Shown in pieces: positions 17,010-27,120 of a stretch of DNA of 64,000 nt; position 1 is the first letter of the stretch, and every line of letters begins with the position of its first letter. The translations under genes were made by a program, and so were the position numbers. The notes below the pieces were generated by a model. It made no database searches. It was not told where the DNA came from and worked only from the letters and a program-made list of their open reading frames with translations. This stretch comes from Desmospora profundinema (GTDB lineage Bacteria; Bacillota; Bacilli; Thermoactinomycetales; DSM-45169), in NCBI RefSeq assembly GCF_031454155.1, contig NZ_JAVDQG010000005.1:62001-126000 (forward strand), in the 5' to 3' direction.

Positions 17010-18250
17010 ACGATCTGGATCATCTGTTTCAGGACCGCAGGAAAAAGGCGTTCGAAAAGGGCGGCCGGTACGCCCTCGCCATTGCCCGCACCCTGAATCT
17101 GTTTCCGGCGCTGTTTGCCATTTTGGTTCTTGTCTTATACCGCAAACTGTTGGAAGAATGGCTGCCTCCCGATTTTCCGGTTGCCTGGTTGCTGGCGGTG
17201 ATCCTGACGCCGGTACTGGCTTCCACCCGTTTCCGTACGTTTATACAGCCGGCAGACCCCTTTTTTCTGGCTCCGGCCCCGGATAAACTCACCCGATACT
17301 GGCAACGGACTTTTACCTATAACGCCACGATCCAATGTTTAGCCGTGTTGGGCTGGATGGCGTTTTTATCCCCGCTCTTCATCCAGCGGTTGGGGGATGG
17401 GATCGCCTGGGTCATGGCGGTTGTGGTCCTGATCACGTTCAAAGTGTTTCTTCTGTGGCTTCGGCTCCATGAACTGTTCGGAAAGCACCCCCGCTGGATC
17501 GATCCCGTCATCCGTTGGGTAACCAGTGCACTGGTTACCATCTGGCTATTCCAGGGCGAATTTTTTGGAATCCCGTTACTGGCGGCCTTGGGTTGGACCG
17601 GATTCCTGATCCTCCATCATCGAAAAAGGCGCCCACCCCAAGGGTATATCCCCTGGGACCGATTGGTGTCCGAAGAATCGGCCACCGTCACCCGCTACTA
17701 CCGGTTGGCCAGCCAGTTCATCGATGTGCCCCAAGTGGGAAACGAGGTTCGGATCCGACGGGGATGGGGATGGCTCAATCGTTTCCCCGCCCGCCGGCCC
17801 GAGCATACCTACCTTTATCTGTATCAACGGACATTTCTTCGTTACCGGGAGCCATTCGGAGTCTCCCTTCGTCTGACGCTGGTGACCGGACTCGCCCTGA
17901 TATGGGCGGAGTTTAGCTTGTCTTTAGCGGCGAGCCTGTATTTCCTGGGTTTATGGATGACGGCGGTCCAGCTTCCCTGGATCAGGCGCATCCACCGTTT
18001 TCAACCCTGGTTCCGACTTTATCCCTTACCCGAACAGCAAAAAACATTAGGCCTGTCCCGGTTGGTGTGGATAATTCTTCTCGCGCAAAGTTTGTTAATA
18101 CTGGTGCTGCCCGCCCTGACCTGGGAGAAGCCCTTTCCTTCTGTACCCCTGTTGCTGGCGGGCGGATGGACCTTCTCCACTGTCTACGCCCGCTGGCGCA
18201 TCCCGCGAAGTATGAGGAAGCGGAAGGCTGTTTCTACGATGCGGTCATAA
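17006..18250 (+). CDS. ecsB: ABC transporter membrane protein (EcsB-type)
   Basis: A 414-residue membrane protein with roughly eight to ten hydrophobic segments in two groups, separated by a hydrophilic middle (about 225-280). The N-terminus NDLDHLFQDRRKKAFEKGGRYALAIARTLN and the length match EcsB (408 residues in B. subtilis). It should form the transmembrane half of the transporter with the preceding ATPase. Neither the cargo nor the direction can be told from sequence. It starts with ATG overlapping the ecsA stop by 4 nt, and a strong terminator follows. Confidence 0.86.
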   Translation: MNDLDHLFQDRRKKAFEKGGRYALAIARTLNLFPALFAILVLVLYRKLLEEWLPPDFPVAWLLAVILTPVLASTRFRTFIQPADPFFLAPAPDKLTRYWQRTFTYNATIQCLAVLGWMAFLSPLFIQRLGDGIAWVMAVVVLITFKVFLLWLRLHELFGKHPRWIDPVIRWVTSALVTIWLFQGEFFGIPLLAALGWTGFLILHHRKRRPPQGYIPWDRLVSEESATVTRYYRLASQFIDVPQVGNEVRIRRGWGWLNRFPARRPEHTYLYLYQRTFLRYREPFGVSLRLTLVTGLALIWAEFSLSLAASLYFLGLWMTAVQLPWIRRIHRFQPWFRLYPLPEQQKTLGLSRLVWIILLAQSLLILVLPALTWEKPFPSVPLLLAGGWTFSTVYARWRIPRSMRKRKAVSTMRS

Positions 18251-18324
18251 ATGACAGCGCAGCCGGCTGACACATCCCCGTTGGAATCAAGCAGGGCACA
18301 TCATGCATAAAAGATCCCCGACGC

Positions 18325-18372
18325 AAAAAATCCAGTGAACCATTCCATCAGAATTGGTTCACTGGATTTTTT
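18325..18372. terminator. Bidirectional intrinsic terminator between ecsB and the SCO gene
   Basis: An 18-bp perfect stem (18325-18342 with 18355-18372) built on TCCAGTGAACCA has A and T runs at its base, so it works for both converging genes. Confidence 0.93.
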
Positions 18373-18419
18373 AACGTTCCCGGCACAGGCATCATGATCA
18401 TGCAATCACACAGCCTTAG

Positions 18420-19061
18420 CTACTTTTGTTCGCCTTCCAAATCTCGAATATCCTTAACCATCTGTTCGACGTCCGGATCCATACCGTCGTATCGCTCATG
18501 CACGTTTCCATCTGCATTCACCAGGAAAAAAGAAACAGGGTGGTTGATTAAAAGCGGATCCTCCTCCTGCATCCGTTGGACATCTCCTTTGAAGCCTTCC
18601 CGGGCGAAGGTTTCAATCTCTTCCTGAGCATATCCGGTCAGAAAGCGCCAGTTATCAAAGCTAAGGTCGTAGTTGCCGGCAAACTCCTTCAACACTTCCG
18701 GTTGATCATGTTCCGGATCCACACTAAAAGAGATGATTTCCACCTCCACTCCCTGTTTCTCCAACTCCTGTTGTACTTTGGTCATGTTGGCCGTCATCGG
18801 TGGGCAAACATCGGGACAACGGGTGAAGATAAAGTCCGCCAGCCACACGCGTCCCTTTAAATCATCCAAGGTGACGGGATTGCCGTCTTGGTCGACAGCT
18901 TCAAAGGCAGGCACTTGCCAATTGAGAGGTTCCGCCTGTTCCTGAGTGGCGTTGTCGGGCTCCTGCCCGGTTCCTCCACCACAGGCAGTCATGATCCCTG
19001 CAACCAAGAACAGCATCGCCGGTACCCATATCCGTCCTGTAATACTTTTCCGTTTCATCAT
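18420..19061 (-). CDS. SCO1/SenC-family copper chaperone lipoprotein
   Basis: A thioredoxin-fold lipoprotein, about 213 residues, that delivers copper to the CuA site of cytochrome c oxidase on the outer face of the membrane. The signal peptide ends in the lipobox IMTAC, followed by GGG. The metal site is the CPDVC motif (FTRCPDVCPPM) together with the distal His in LINHPVSFFLV, all intact. The longest frame opens at 19265. I choose ATG at 19061 (MMKRKS) because AAAGGAG lies 10 nt upstream and the signal peptide then begins properly. It stands alone, without oxidase genes. Confidence 0.93.
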   Translation of the reverse strand: MMKRKSITGRIWVPAMLFLVAGIMTACGGGTGQEPDNATQEQAEPLNWQVPAFEAVDQDGNPVTLDDLKGRVWLADFIFTRCPDVCPPMTANMTKVQQELEKQGVEVEIISFSVDPEHDQPEVLKEFAGNYDLSFDNWRFLTGYAQEEIETFAREGFKGDVQRMQEEDPLLINHPVSFFLVNADGNVHERYDGMDPDVEQMVKDIRDLEGEQK

Positions 19062-19287
19062 AAAACGTCCGCTCCTTTCCCTCCGGGGAAGGGACACCCT
19101 ATCCATCGCCCAGCGGCCATACCGAAAGGGGAGATTCGTCCCTTTCTTCCGAAGGGACTCATCCTCCACTTGGGAACCCCTTTCCAATTCTTCCTCAGTG
19201 TAAACCAAACACCGCCCCATTAACACGTTCCGACGGGGACTGTCACAAAAGATTCCAGTTTCCAACCCCTCCCCATACTAACAACCC

Positions 19288-19327
19288 AAAAACCGTCCCA
19301 AGGCTGTAAAGCCCGGGGACGGTTTTT
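19288..19327 (-). terminator. Intrinsic terminator of the BCCT transporter gene
   Basis: A 12-bp stem, AAAAACCGTCCC (19288-19299) with GGGACGGTTTTT (19316-19327), lies just downstream of the BCCT stop. The T run on the minus strand is good. Confidence 0.88.
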
Positions 19328-19343
19328 ATTGGAGATCAGGGGG

Positions 19344-20861
19344 TTATACGGCCCGTGAACGCTTTGGGGCCGCTCTCTCCCGTTTAAGGGAGACAAAGAG
19401 TGAGACACCCATCCCGATCAAAACAAACGTAAAGGGGAAGGCGGCGATGATCGAAGCCGTCTGCAATCCTTGCAATCCTCCAGAAGCCAGCAGGACAGCG
19501 GCAGCAGCCGACTGGATGAACCCCCAGGTGAGCTTAACCGATGCACTTGGGTTCAGGCTGCCGTTGGTCGTTTGCATCCCCAATACAAACGTGGCGGAAT
19601 CCGCCGAAGTGATAAAGAAGGTGCCGATCAACAAAATAGCGATGACAGTTGCGAGTGTGCCGAGGGGAAGTGTTTCAAACAGGCTGAATAACGCCACTTC
19701 CGTTCCCAACTCATTCATAGCCTCCACGATGCCGGCTCCGCCGAACATCTCCGCGTTCAGACCAGCTCCACCCATGACGGAGAACCAGATGGCGCTGAAC
19801 AGCGTGGGCACAGCCAACACTCCGAGGATAAACTCCCGGATTGTGCGCCCGCGGGAAACCCGGGCGATAAACGTTCCCACAAAGGGTGCCCAGGAGATCC
19901 ACCACGCCCAGTAGAAGATGGTCCAACCCTGTGTCCAGGCGGCCCGCTGGGTCTCTTCAAAGGGGGTAATTTGCAGACTCATTTGAGGCAATTGTTGAAA
20001 ATACCCCCCAAGAGTGGTGGTGAACAGATTGGCCATGAATGAAGTGGGTCCCACGATGATCAAAAAGACCAACAGGGCGATGGCCAGAGTGATGTTCAGG
20101 TTGCTGAGGTACTTAATCCCCTTGTTCAGTCCCGACCAAGCGGAAACCATAAACAACACCGTAACCACAGCAATGATCATCAATTGGGTGGCCAGGTTGT
20201 TGGGAATCCCGTCCGACAGGAAGGAAACCCCACCGGCGATTTGAGCGGCACCAAAACCGAGTGAGGTGGCCACCCCGAAAATGGTGGCGAAAACAGCGAG
20301 AATGTCGATTGTTTTCCCAATCGGCCCGTTTACCCGTTCTCCGAGGAGTGGATAAAAGGTCGCGCTGATCAAACCCGGAGCGTCTTTGCGAAACTTGAAG
20401 TAAGCCAAAGCCAGAGCGATCAGAGTATAGATGGCCCAAGGATGAAATCCCCAGTGAAACAGTGTGTAGCGAAGGGAATTAACCGCATCCGCTTGGGTCC
20501 CCCCTTCACCCGTGGGCGGACTGGTAAAATGGGTCAGCGGTTCCGCCACTCCCCAAAACACCAATCCAATCCCCATTCCCGCACTGAACAGCATGGCAAA
20601 CCAAGTGATAAAGGGATATTCCGGTTGTTCGCCATCTTTTCCTAACTTAATATTGCCGAAGCGAGTAAAGATCAAAGCGATGACGAAAACCAAAAAGCCG
20701 GTGGCGGCCAACAGGTAAAACCATCCGAACTTGCTTTGTAAAAAGCCTTGGATGTCACCCGTCACATCGGCCAAATGGCCCGGTGTCAATGTTCCCCATA
20801 ATAAAAACAACAAGGCGATAATAACAGAAATACCGAACACACTTTTGGATACTTTCTTCAC
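19344..20861 (-). CDS. BCCT-family betaine/choline/carnitine transporter (OpuD-like)
   Basis: A 505-residue secondary transporter with 12 hydrophobic segments, predicted to import glycine betaine or a related trimethylammonium compound with Na+ as an osmoprotectant. The family signature WAWWISWAPFVGTFIARVSR, where the tryptophans form the substrate cage, and the following GRTIREF are intact. Earlier landmarks include GMGIGLVFWGVAEPLTHF. The start is GTG at 20861 with AAAGGTGG upstream. It is monocistronic between the SCO gene and murC. A possible sigma-B-like promoter is listed separately. Confidence 0.93.
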   Translation of the reverse strand: MKKVSKSVFGISVIIALLFLLWGTLTPGHLADVTGDIQGFLQSKFGWFYLLAATGFLVFVIALIFTRFGNIKLGKDGEQPEYPFITWFAMLFSAGMGIGLVFWGVAEPLTHFTSPPTGEGGTQADAVNSLRYTLFHWGFHPWAIYTLIALALAYFKFRKDAPGLISATFYPLLGERVNGPIGKTIDILAVFATIFGVATSLGFGAAQIAGGVSFLSDGIPNNLATQLMIIAVVTVLFMVSAWSGLNKGIKYLSNLNITLAIALLVFLIIVGPTSFMANLFTTTLGGYFQQLPQMSLQITPFEETQRAAWTQGWTIFYWAWWISWAPFVGTFIARVSRGRTIREFILGVLAVPTLFSAIWFSVMGGAGLNAEMFGGAGIVEAMNELGTEVALFSLFETLPLGTLATVIAILLIGTFFITSADSATFVLGMQTTNGSLNPSASVKLTWGFIQSAAAAVLLASGGLQGLQTASIIAAFPFTFVLIGMGVSLFVSLKRERAAPKRSRAV

Positions 20862-20898
20862 AAAAACCCACCTTTATGTTGAGATCAACAAATTATTT

Positions 20899-20924
20899 TT
20901 TCCCCTTTTGACCAAAACACAAAC
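20899..20924 (-). promoter_or_regulatory. Candidate sigma-B-like promoter upstream of the BCCT gene
   Basis: On the minus strand GTTTGT (20924-20919) and GGGAAA (20904-20899) are separated by 14 nt, resembling the general-stress consensus GTTTAA-N12-15-GGGWAW. Osmoprotectant transporters are often under such control, but whether this organism has sigma-B is unknown, and the A-rich context makes chance matches likely. Confidence 0.3.
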
Positions 20925-21044
20925 TCCTGCTACTGACGCCTTCGGTTATCCTCCTTAGGATGGATGACAGTCGATTGCTTTATCCCAACCGAGAGACGAG
21001 GAAACGGGAGAAAGCCCATCCGCTGAAGCGGATAGGCAATTTCA

Positions 21045-22451
21045 TCACGTTAAATTGGCCTTTTCTCTGCGCTCTTGTAAAGCGGGAACCAAATGATGTG
21101 CCACCCGCCAGATGTCCCCTGCCCCCATGGTAATCACCAAGTCACCGGGACGGGCTTGTTCCAGCAGCCATTTCTCCACATCTTCCTTAGTATCTCTAAA
21201 TAGAGCACGAGGATTACTATTGACCCGTACCATCTCCACCAGTCGCTCCGACGTTACCCCTTCGATGGGGGGTTCGCCGGGAGGGGAATAAATACTGCTG
21301 ATTACCAGCTGATCCGCCTCACCGAAAGCCCGGCTGAATTCATCCATCAACAGATGAGTGCGGGAATAACGCTGGGGCTGAAACACTGCCAGAACTCGCC
21401 GGTTCATCGCTTTTAAGCCACTAAGGGTCGCCCGAATCTCCGTGGGGTGGTGAGCGTAATCGTCAACCACCAGAATATCATCCACTTCCCCAATCACTTG
21501 AAAACGTCGTTTGGCTCCGCGGAAGCGTGCCATCCCTTCCGCGATGGCAGAAAAGGAGATTCCCGCCTCTAAACAAACGGCTGTTGTCGCCAGCGCATTG
21601 GCGACATTATGACGACCCGGTACATGGAGCGTCATCTCCCCCAATTCTTTCCCATGGGCATGAACAGTAAAGGTGATCGTATTCAGATGTTGACGGATGT
21701 GGGTCGCCGTCACATCGGCAGAACGATCTAAGGCATATGTGATGATGCGGGCTTGGCAATCATCGGCGATTTCCCTCACATAGGCGTCATCCCATCCCAG
21801 AACCGCCAACCCGTCTGTTTTCACTTGACGAAGAAATTGACGGTACGCCTGTTTCAAGTTGTTAAAGTCACCGTCATAGTTCTCCAAATGATCCGGTTCG
21901 ATATTGGTAACAACCGCGATCTGGGGATTATATTCCAGGAAGGTGCCGTCGCTTTCATCTGCCTCGGCGACCACCCAGTCGCTGGAACCTGCCTTGGCGT
22001 TGCTGCCCAGGCTGACCACTTCCCCGCCAATGATATAGGAAGGATCGACGCCGGCTTCTTCCATCGTCTGCGCGATCATAGAAGAGGTGGTCGTCTTTCC
22101 GTGGGCACCAGCAATCGCCACCCCTTTTTTGTCATTGAGGAGAAGCGCCAGCATCTGGGAGCGATGATAAACCGGGATCCCTTGCTCCCGCGCCGCCTTC
22201 CATTCCACATTGTGTTCAGGAATACTGGAGGAATAAACGACACGGTCCGCGTTTTCCACCAGCATCCCATCATGGCCGAGATGAATTTCCGCTCCTTTGG
22301 CTGCCAACGCTTCTGTCAGTTTGTTGGACGAAACATCCGACCCTGTCACCCGGTGTCCCATCTCCAACAACACCCGTGCAATGGCACTCATCCCATATCC
22401 GCCAATCCCGATAAAATGAACATGTTCTTTTTTTGAAATCAACCCGCTCAC
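21045..22451 (-). CDS. murC: UDP-N-acetylmuramate-L-alanine ligase MurC
   Basis: A 468-residue cytosolic Mur ligase that adds L-alanine to UDP-MurNAc, the first step of stem-peptide assembly. The N-terminal UDP-binding motif is GIGGYGMSAIARVL, the ATP P-loop is GAHGKTTTSSMIAQT, and the MurC-specific DDYAHHPTEIRATL block is near residue 340. Length is normal. The start is GTG at 22451; a TTG at 22442 with AGGTGA five bases upstream is an alternative. It lies just downstream of folC. A weak hairpin (21018-21033) follows the stop. Confidence 0.96.
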   Translation of the reverse strand: MSGLISKKEHVHFIGIGGYGMSAIARVLLEMGHRVTGSDVSSNKLTEALAAKGAEIHLGHDGMLVENADRVVYSSSIPEHNVEWKAAREQGIPVYHRSQMLALLLNDKKGVAIAGAHGKTTTSSMIAQTMEEAGVDPSYIIGGEVVSLGSNAKAGSSDWVVAEADESDGTFLEYNPQIAVVTNIEPDHLENYDGDFNNLKQAYRQFLRQVKTDGLAVLGWDDAYVREIADDCQARIITYALDRSADVTATHIRQHLNTITFTVHAHGKELGEMTLHVPGRHNVANALATTAVCLEAGISFSAIAEGMARFRGAKRRFQVIGEVDDILVVDDYAHHPTEIRATLSGLKAMNRRVLAVFQPQRYSRTHLLMDEFSRAFGEADQLVISSIYSPPGEPPIEGVTSERLVEMVRVNSNPRALFRDTKEDVEKWLLEQARPGDLVITMGAGDIWRVAHHLVPALQERREKANLT

Positions 22452-22523
22452 CTGCTTTCAAAAACGATGAAATGACCGCCTGAAAAATCCAGCCCCAACG
22501 CCATCATGATGGAATCACCCATC

Positions 22524-23828
22524 CTATTGAAACAAACGCCGTGCTTCGGCCACCAAATACAAACTGCCCGTAACCAAAATGATATCTTCTTTTTTCGCAC
22601 TCCGCCGCAACTTTTCTAGTGCCCGAGTCGGATCTCCCACATGCGCCGGAGACACTTGTGGAGACAACTGTTCCACGATGGCACCCAGATGCTCCATCGA
22701 CAGCGAGCGAGGGTGATTCACCTGTGTAACCGTGACAGTATCAGCTAAAGGAAGCAGCGGACTGATGATCCCCCTGGCGTCTTTATCCTCCAACACGGCG
22801 ACCAACAAATGTAAACGGTCATATGTATATGACCGGAGGGCTCGGGCCAACGCTTCCGCCGCTCCGGGATTGTGGGCACAATCCAGCAACACCCGGGGTT
22901 CCCGGGAAGCCGCTTCCAGTCTGCCGGGCCAGTGGGTGGTAGCCAACCCTTCCCGAATGGCCTCATCTTCCAACACTGTCGCATAATATTGACGCAATAC
23001 TTCCAGCGTCATCAAAGCGGCTGCCCCGTTTTGGACCTGGTGAATGCCTCGGAGGGAAAGTTCTAACCCTTCCAGTCCACGGAACGGACCCGAGAAGTCG
23101 AAGGTTTCACTTTCCCGGGAAATCCCTTGAAAATCCCGGCCCGCCACGTAAAGGCGACATTGCTTTTCCCGGGCCGCCTCCGTGATGACCAAGAGGGCTT
23201 CCGGATCTTCGACCGAAGTGACGACAGGGATTCCCGCTTTAATGATCCCTGCTTTCTCAGCAGCAATCTCCCGTATGGTCTCTCCCAGAAACGCCTGGTG
23301 ATCTTTTGCCACCGTCGTGATAACCGATACCAAGGGAATCACCACATTGGTCGAATCAAACCGGCCACCCATCCCTGTCTCCATCACCACAAACCAAGGG
23401 ACTGCCTCTTTGGCGAAATAGTGGATGGCCACTAAGGTCCAAAACTCAAAGGGAGTGGGACGCCCCTTCCCGGCCGCGTCCATCTCTTCGATCAGGGGCA
23501 TAAGAGTGTTGGCCCAACCTACGAACGATTCTTCGGAAATCGGTTCCCCATCCAGCTGGATCCGTTCACTCCAATGATCCAGATACGGCGAGATGAACAT
23601 TCCTGTTGGGTAGCCCGCCCGACGAAGGGCCGAAGCAATCATCGCCGATGTGGATCCCTTGCCGTTGGTGCCGGCTACATGAATCACTTTCAGCCTGCGT
23701 TCCGGATGACCGGTACGTTCCAGGATCCATTCCATTCGGGACAAACCGGGATGTATCCCCGGAGTACAGCCGGTTTCCATCCATTCCAACACTTCTGTAG
23801 AAGTTTTAAACCGTGCTCCGTCAGCCAT
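22524..23828 (-). CDS. folC: Folylpolyglutamate synthase / dihydrofolate synthase
   Basis: A 434-residue Mur-ligase-fold enzyme that adds glutamate to folates, possibly with dihydrofolate synthase activity. The P-loop is HVAGTNGKGSTSAMI, followed by the family block FISPYLDHWSERI. VMETGMGGRFDSTNV and LLDCAHNPGAAEAL are further diagnostic segments. It directly follows valS in the order valS-folC, as in B. subtilis, where comC comes next; here an accessory block intervenes. Confidence 0.95.
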   Translation of the reverse strand: MADGARFKTSTEVLEWMETGCTPGIHPGLSRMEWILERTGHPERRLKVIHVAGTNGKGSTSAMIASALRRAGYPTGMFISPYLDHWSERIQLDGEPISEESFVGWANTLMPLIEEMDAAGKGRPTPFEFWTLVAIHYFAKEAVPWFVVMETGMGGRFDSTNVVIPLVSVITTVAKDHQAFLGETIREIAAEKAGIIKAGIPVVTSVEDPEALLVITEAAREKQCRLYVAGRDFQGISRESETFDFSGPFRGLEGLELSLRGIHQVQNGAAALMTLEVLRQYYATVLEDEAIREGLATTHWPGRLEAASREPRVLLDCAHNPGAAEALARALRSYTYDRLHLLVAVLEDKDARGIISPLLPLADTVTVTQVNHPRSLSMEHLGAIVEQLSPQVSPAHVGDPTRALEKLRRSAKKEDIILVTGSLYLVAEARRLFQ

Positions 23829-23891
23829 CTGTTTCGTTCCTTTCTATCAACCATGACAAACGGTCTTATTCATCATAACAAAAAAACAGTG

Positions 23892-23917
23892 AAACAGGCA
23901 GGAATCCCTGCCCGTTT
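23892..23917 (-). terminator. Probable terminator between valS and folC
   Basis: An 11-bp stem with one mismatch, AAACAGGCAGG (23892-23902) with CCTGCCCGTTT (23907-23917), has a 4-nt loop and is followed on the minus strand by CACTGTTTTTTT. Confidence 0.65.
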
Positions 23918-23923
23918 CCATCT

Positions 23924-26578
23924 TTATTCACCACGGATCTCTGCCAGCCGTGCTGCTGTCTTCTCCCGTTTCTCCCGGTATTCTTCTCCCTTCTTCCGTT
24001 CTTCCTCCACAATCGAGGCGGGTGCTTTATGAACAAAATTGGCATTGGAAAGTTTGCCCTCCACCCGCTTTACTTCCCGATCCCACTTTTTCCACTCCGC
24101 CTCCAATTTGGCGACGGTCTGTTCCACATCGATCAAGCCCTCCAAAGGCAGGAACAGTTCAGCACCGGTCACCACGCCCGACATGGCCCGTGCCGGCCGT
24201 TCCAAATCGGGGGAGGCTTCCATACGGCCCACTCCGCTGAGGCGGTGGATGGCGGCTTCATTTCGTCGGAAGATGGCAAGCACTTCTTCATCCCCTTTAA
24301 CCAGCAGATCCACTTCTTTTTTCGGCGGCACTTCCATCTCCGCCCGAATGTTGCGGATCAGGCGAATCGCTTCAATGAGGAGTTTCATCTCCCGCACGGA
24401 ATCCGGCGATTCATAAGCATCATTCCGCTGCGGCCAGGCTGCCACACTGATGCTCTTTCCTTCCACCGGCAGATACTGCCAAATCTCCTCGGTGAGATAG
24501 GGCATAAAAGGATGCAGCAGACGCAAAGACTGGTCTAAGACATGGGCCAATACCGCCCGGGTCGTCTGTTTTGCCTCTTCATCTTCTCCGTAAAGCGGAA
24601 GTTTAGCCCATTCGATATACCAATCGCACATATCGTCCCAAATGAAACGGTACAGCACTTGCCCCGCTTCACCGAAATCGTAGCGGTTCAGTTGACGGGT
24701 CACTTCTGCCGTTGTCTCATTTAGACGATGCAGGATCCAACGGTCCGCTGTGGAGAACGGTCCTTCCAACTTCAGATCCTGGGCTTTCATTCCTTCCAAA
24801 TGCATCAACGCAAACCGGGAAGCGTTCCAGATCTTATTGGCGAAGTTGCGAGCCGATTCCACCCGCTCCCAACGGAAACGCTGGTCGTTCCCAGGAGTGC
24901 CTCCCGTGGATAGCATGAACCGCATCGCATCCGCTCCGTATTTTTCGATCACTTCCATCGGGTCTACCCCGTTGCCGAGGGATTTGGACATTTTCCGACC
25001 CTCAGCATCTCGTACCAACCCGGTGATCAACACATCACGGAACGGCTTTTCGTCAGTAAACTCCAAAGCGGTGAAAATCATCCGCGCCACCCAGAAGTAG
25101 ATGATGTCGTAACCCGTGATCAACACATCAGTCGGATAGTATCGTTTTAGATCCTCGGTATCATCGGGCCAACCCAACGTAGAAAAGGGCCACAGGGCGG
25201 AGCTGAACCAAGTATCCAGCACATCATCGTCCTGAGTGAGGTTGACGCTGCCGCATTGGGGGCATGTGTCGGGATCGTTCCGGTTGACGATCATCGTTCC
25301 ACAATCGCCGCAATACCAAGCGGGAATGCGGTGTCCCCACCACAGCTGGCGAGAAATACACCAATCGCGAATGTTTTCGATCCAATGAGAATAAATCTTC
25401 TCAAACCGGTCCGGGACAAAGCGGACCCCTTCTCCGGAACGAGTATTCGCGATTGCTCGCTCCGCCAAGGGTTTCATCTTCACAAACCATTGTGTGGAAA
25501 GGTACGGCTCCACAACAGCCCCGGAGCGCTCACTATGACCGACAGAGTGGACATGGGTTTCTACTTGTACCAACACGCCTGCCTCTTTAAGATCTTTGAC
25601 GATGCGTTTGCGGCACTCAAACCGATCCAACCCCTCATAGGGTCCAGCCTGATCGTTCATGGTTCCCGTCTCATCCATGACCAACACATGGGGCAGATCG
25701 TGGCGCTGTCCAATTTCAAAATCGTTGGGATCGTGAGCAGGTGTAATCTTTACGGCACCGCTTCCAAAGGCGGGATCCACATGTTCATCCGCCACTATGG
25801 GAATCTCTCGTCCAATCACCGGCAAAACAACGGTTTGGCCCACCAGATGACGATATCGTTCATCCTCCGGATGAACCGCCACTGCCGTATCCCCCAACAT
25901 CGTTTCCGGACGGGTGGTAGCCACTCGAATGTGACCGTTCCCATTCTTGAGCGGATACTCCATATGGTAGAGTTTTCCTTCCACTTCCTTATGAATCACT
26001 TCAATATCGGAAAGGGCGGTCCGGGCTTGAGGATCCCAGTTGATAATGTATTGTCCGCGGTAGATGAGCCCCTTCTCATACAGGCGGACAAACACCTCCC
26101 GCACCGCTTTTGACAGCCCTTCATCCAGAGTAAAGCGCTCACGAGAATAGTCGAGGGAGAGCCCCATTTTACGCCACTGTTCCCGGATAGCCAATGCATA
26201 ATGTTCCTTCCAATCCCATACGTGTTCCAGGAACTTTTCGCGTCCCAGTTCATGACGGCTCACCCCTTCCTCCCGCAGCCGGGCCTCCACCCGAGCCTGC
26301 GTGGCAATCCCGGCATGATCCATCCCCGGCAGCCAGAGAGCGTCATAGCCCTTCATCCGTTTCCAGCGGATCAACACATCCTGAAGGGTATTGTTTAATG
26401 CGTGTCCAATATGCAGATTCCCGGTCACGTTGGGTGGCGGGATCACGATCGTGTAGGTTTTTTTATTAGGATCTTTCCCGGCCTGAAAAAAGCCGCCCTC
26501 CAACCAAAAATCATACCATTTTTCCTCCGCCTCCCGCGGATTGTATGCGGAAGGCAACTTTGTCGGTTCCGATGCCAT
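23924..26578 (-). CDS. valS: Valyl-tRNA synthetase
   Basis: A class I aminoacyl-tRNA synthetase of about 884 residues that charges tRNA-Val in the cytosol. HIGH appears as [11 protein letters not shown] and KMSKS as [11 protein letters not shown]. Between them lie the editing (CP1) domain with the [19 protein letters not shown] signature and zinc-type cysteine pairs (CGDCG and CPQCG). The C-terminal coiled coil ([18 protein letters not shown]) is typical of ValS. The longest frame starts at 26599; I use ATG at 26578 because AAAGGAGG precedes it by 9 nt and overlaps the earlier ATG. It is preceded by a T-box leader and promoter. Confidence 0.97.
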   Translation of the reverse strand: MASEPTKLPSAYNPREAEEKWYDFWLEGGFFQAGKDPNKKTYTIVIPPPNVTGNLHIGHALNNTLQDVLIRWKRMKGYDALWLPGMDHAGIATQARVEARLREEGVSRHELGREKFLEHVWDWKEHYALAIREQWRKMGLSLDYSRERFTLDEGLSKAVREVFVRLYEKGLIYRGQYIINWDPQARTALSDIEVIHKEVEGKLYHMEYPLKNGNGHIRVATTRPETMLGDTAVAVHPEDERYRHLVGQTVVLPVIGREIPIVADEHVDPAFGSGAVKITPAHDPNDFEIGQRHDLPHVLVMDETGTMNDQAGPYEGLDRFECRKRIVKDLKEAGVLVQVETHVHSVGHSERSGAVVEPYLSTQWFVKMKPLAERAIANTRSGEGVRFVPDRFEKIYSHWIENIRDWCISRQLWWGHRIPAWYCGDCGTMIVNRNDPDTCPQCGSVNLTQDDDVLDTWFSSALWPFSTLGWPDDTEDLKRYYPTDVLITGYDIIYFWVARMIFTALEFTDEKPFRDVLITGLVRDAEGRKMSKSLGNGVDPMEVIEKYGADAMRFMLSTGGTPGNDQRFRWERVESARNFANKIWNASRFALMHLEGMKAQDLKLEGPFSTADRWILHRLNETTAEVTRQLNRYDFGEAGQVLYRFIWDDMCDWYIEWAKLPLYGEDEEAKQTTRAVLAHVLDQSLRLLHPFMPYLTEEIWQYLPVEGKSISVAAWPQRNDAYESPDSVREMKLLIEAIRLIRNIRAEMEVPPKKEVDLLVKGDEEVLAIFRRNEAAIHRLSGVGRMEASPDLERPARAMSGVVTGAELFLPLEGLIDVEQTVAKLEAEWKKWDREVKRVEGKLSNANFVHKAPASIVEEERKKGEEYREKREKTAARLAEIRGE

Positions 26579-26601
26579 GGCGGGCGTCCTCCTTTGCATA
26601 A

Positions 26602-26862
26602 TAAAAAGAGCTCATCATCCAAAGGACGAAAAAGAGCTCCGCGGTACCACCTTCGTTTACCGGTCAGCCGATATGGCTCTCCGGTACACTTTCATCCCGT
26701 AACGGACGGGTCCGGTCCACCCTACTCAACCCTTCAGGCGGACAGCTCCAGGGTGACTTTCGACGAAATCACCGGAAGGCCTTGCAGCCGAAGGGCCTTC
26801 TCTCTAAGACGGGTGGTTTTCGTCTACTCTCCCTGTCATCGCTTCTTGATCGATTCCATTTG
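26602..26862 (-). promoter_or_regulatory. T-box riboswitch leader of valS
   Basis: The conserved T-box AAGGTGGTACCGCG lies on the minus strand at 26653-26640. It is followed at once by a GAGCTC...GAGCTC terminator hairpin (about 26638-26608) and a TTTTTATT run. Upstream are Stem I features: GAGAGTA (AG box), AGAGAG and a GGTGATTTCGTCGAAAGTCACC-type arm. Uncharged tRNA should stabilise the antiterminator and allow valS transcription. I could not fix the specifier codon; a GUU near AGGGTTGAGTAGG is one candidate for valine. Confidence 0.93.
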
Positions 26863-26868
26863 CCTTTT

Positions 26869-26897
26869 ATTGTACCCTGCCGCGTTTCCAACGTCAA
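26869..26897 (-). promoter_or_regulatory. Sigma-A-type promoter for the valS T-box transcript
   Basis: On the minus strand TTGACG (26897-26892) and TACAAT (26874-26869) are separated by exactly 17 nt, close to the consensus. The predicted start near 26862 opens the T-box leader. Confidence 0.8.
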
Positions 26898-26961
26898 ACA
26901 TCGAGCAAAAGGAGTGAACCCTGCGGCTCACCCCCGTCCACGATCCTAGTATAAGTTCCGG

Positions 26962-27120
26962 TTACTGCATGCCGAAAGCTTTCCGGACGCTGTCCCACAT
27001 GAGTTGCGGATCGGCCAAAAACGCGAGCAACAGCACCGTGCTCAATAGCAGAAAGCTGAGGATGAAAATCATTAAAAAACCACGGTACATGCTTCGTACG
27101 GTTGATTTCACCACAGTCAA
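26962..27120 (-). CDS. Small single-pass membrane protein, unknown function
   Basis: A predicted 52-residue protein with a basic N-terminus (VKSTVRSMYRGF), one strongly hydrophobic helix (LMIFILSFLLLSTVLLLAFL) and a short charged tail ending VRKAFGMQ. The frame stays open to 27225, but a TTG at 27120 has a GGGGGG site exactly 6 nt upstream and begins just before the basic segment, so I prefer it. I do not recognise the family. It lies between ysxE and valS on the same strand, where B. subtilis has no counterpart I can name. Confidence 0.55.
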   Translation of the reverse strand: MTVVKSTVRSMYRGFLMIFILSFLLLSTVLLLAFLADPQLMWDSVRKAFGMQ

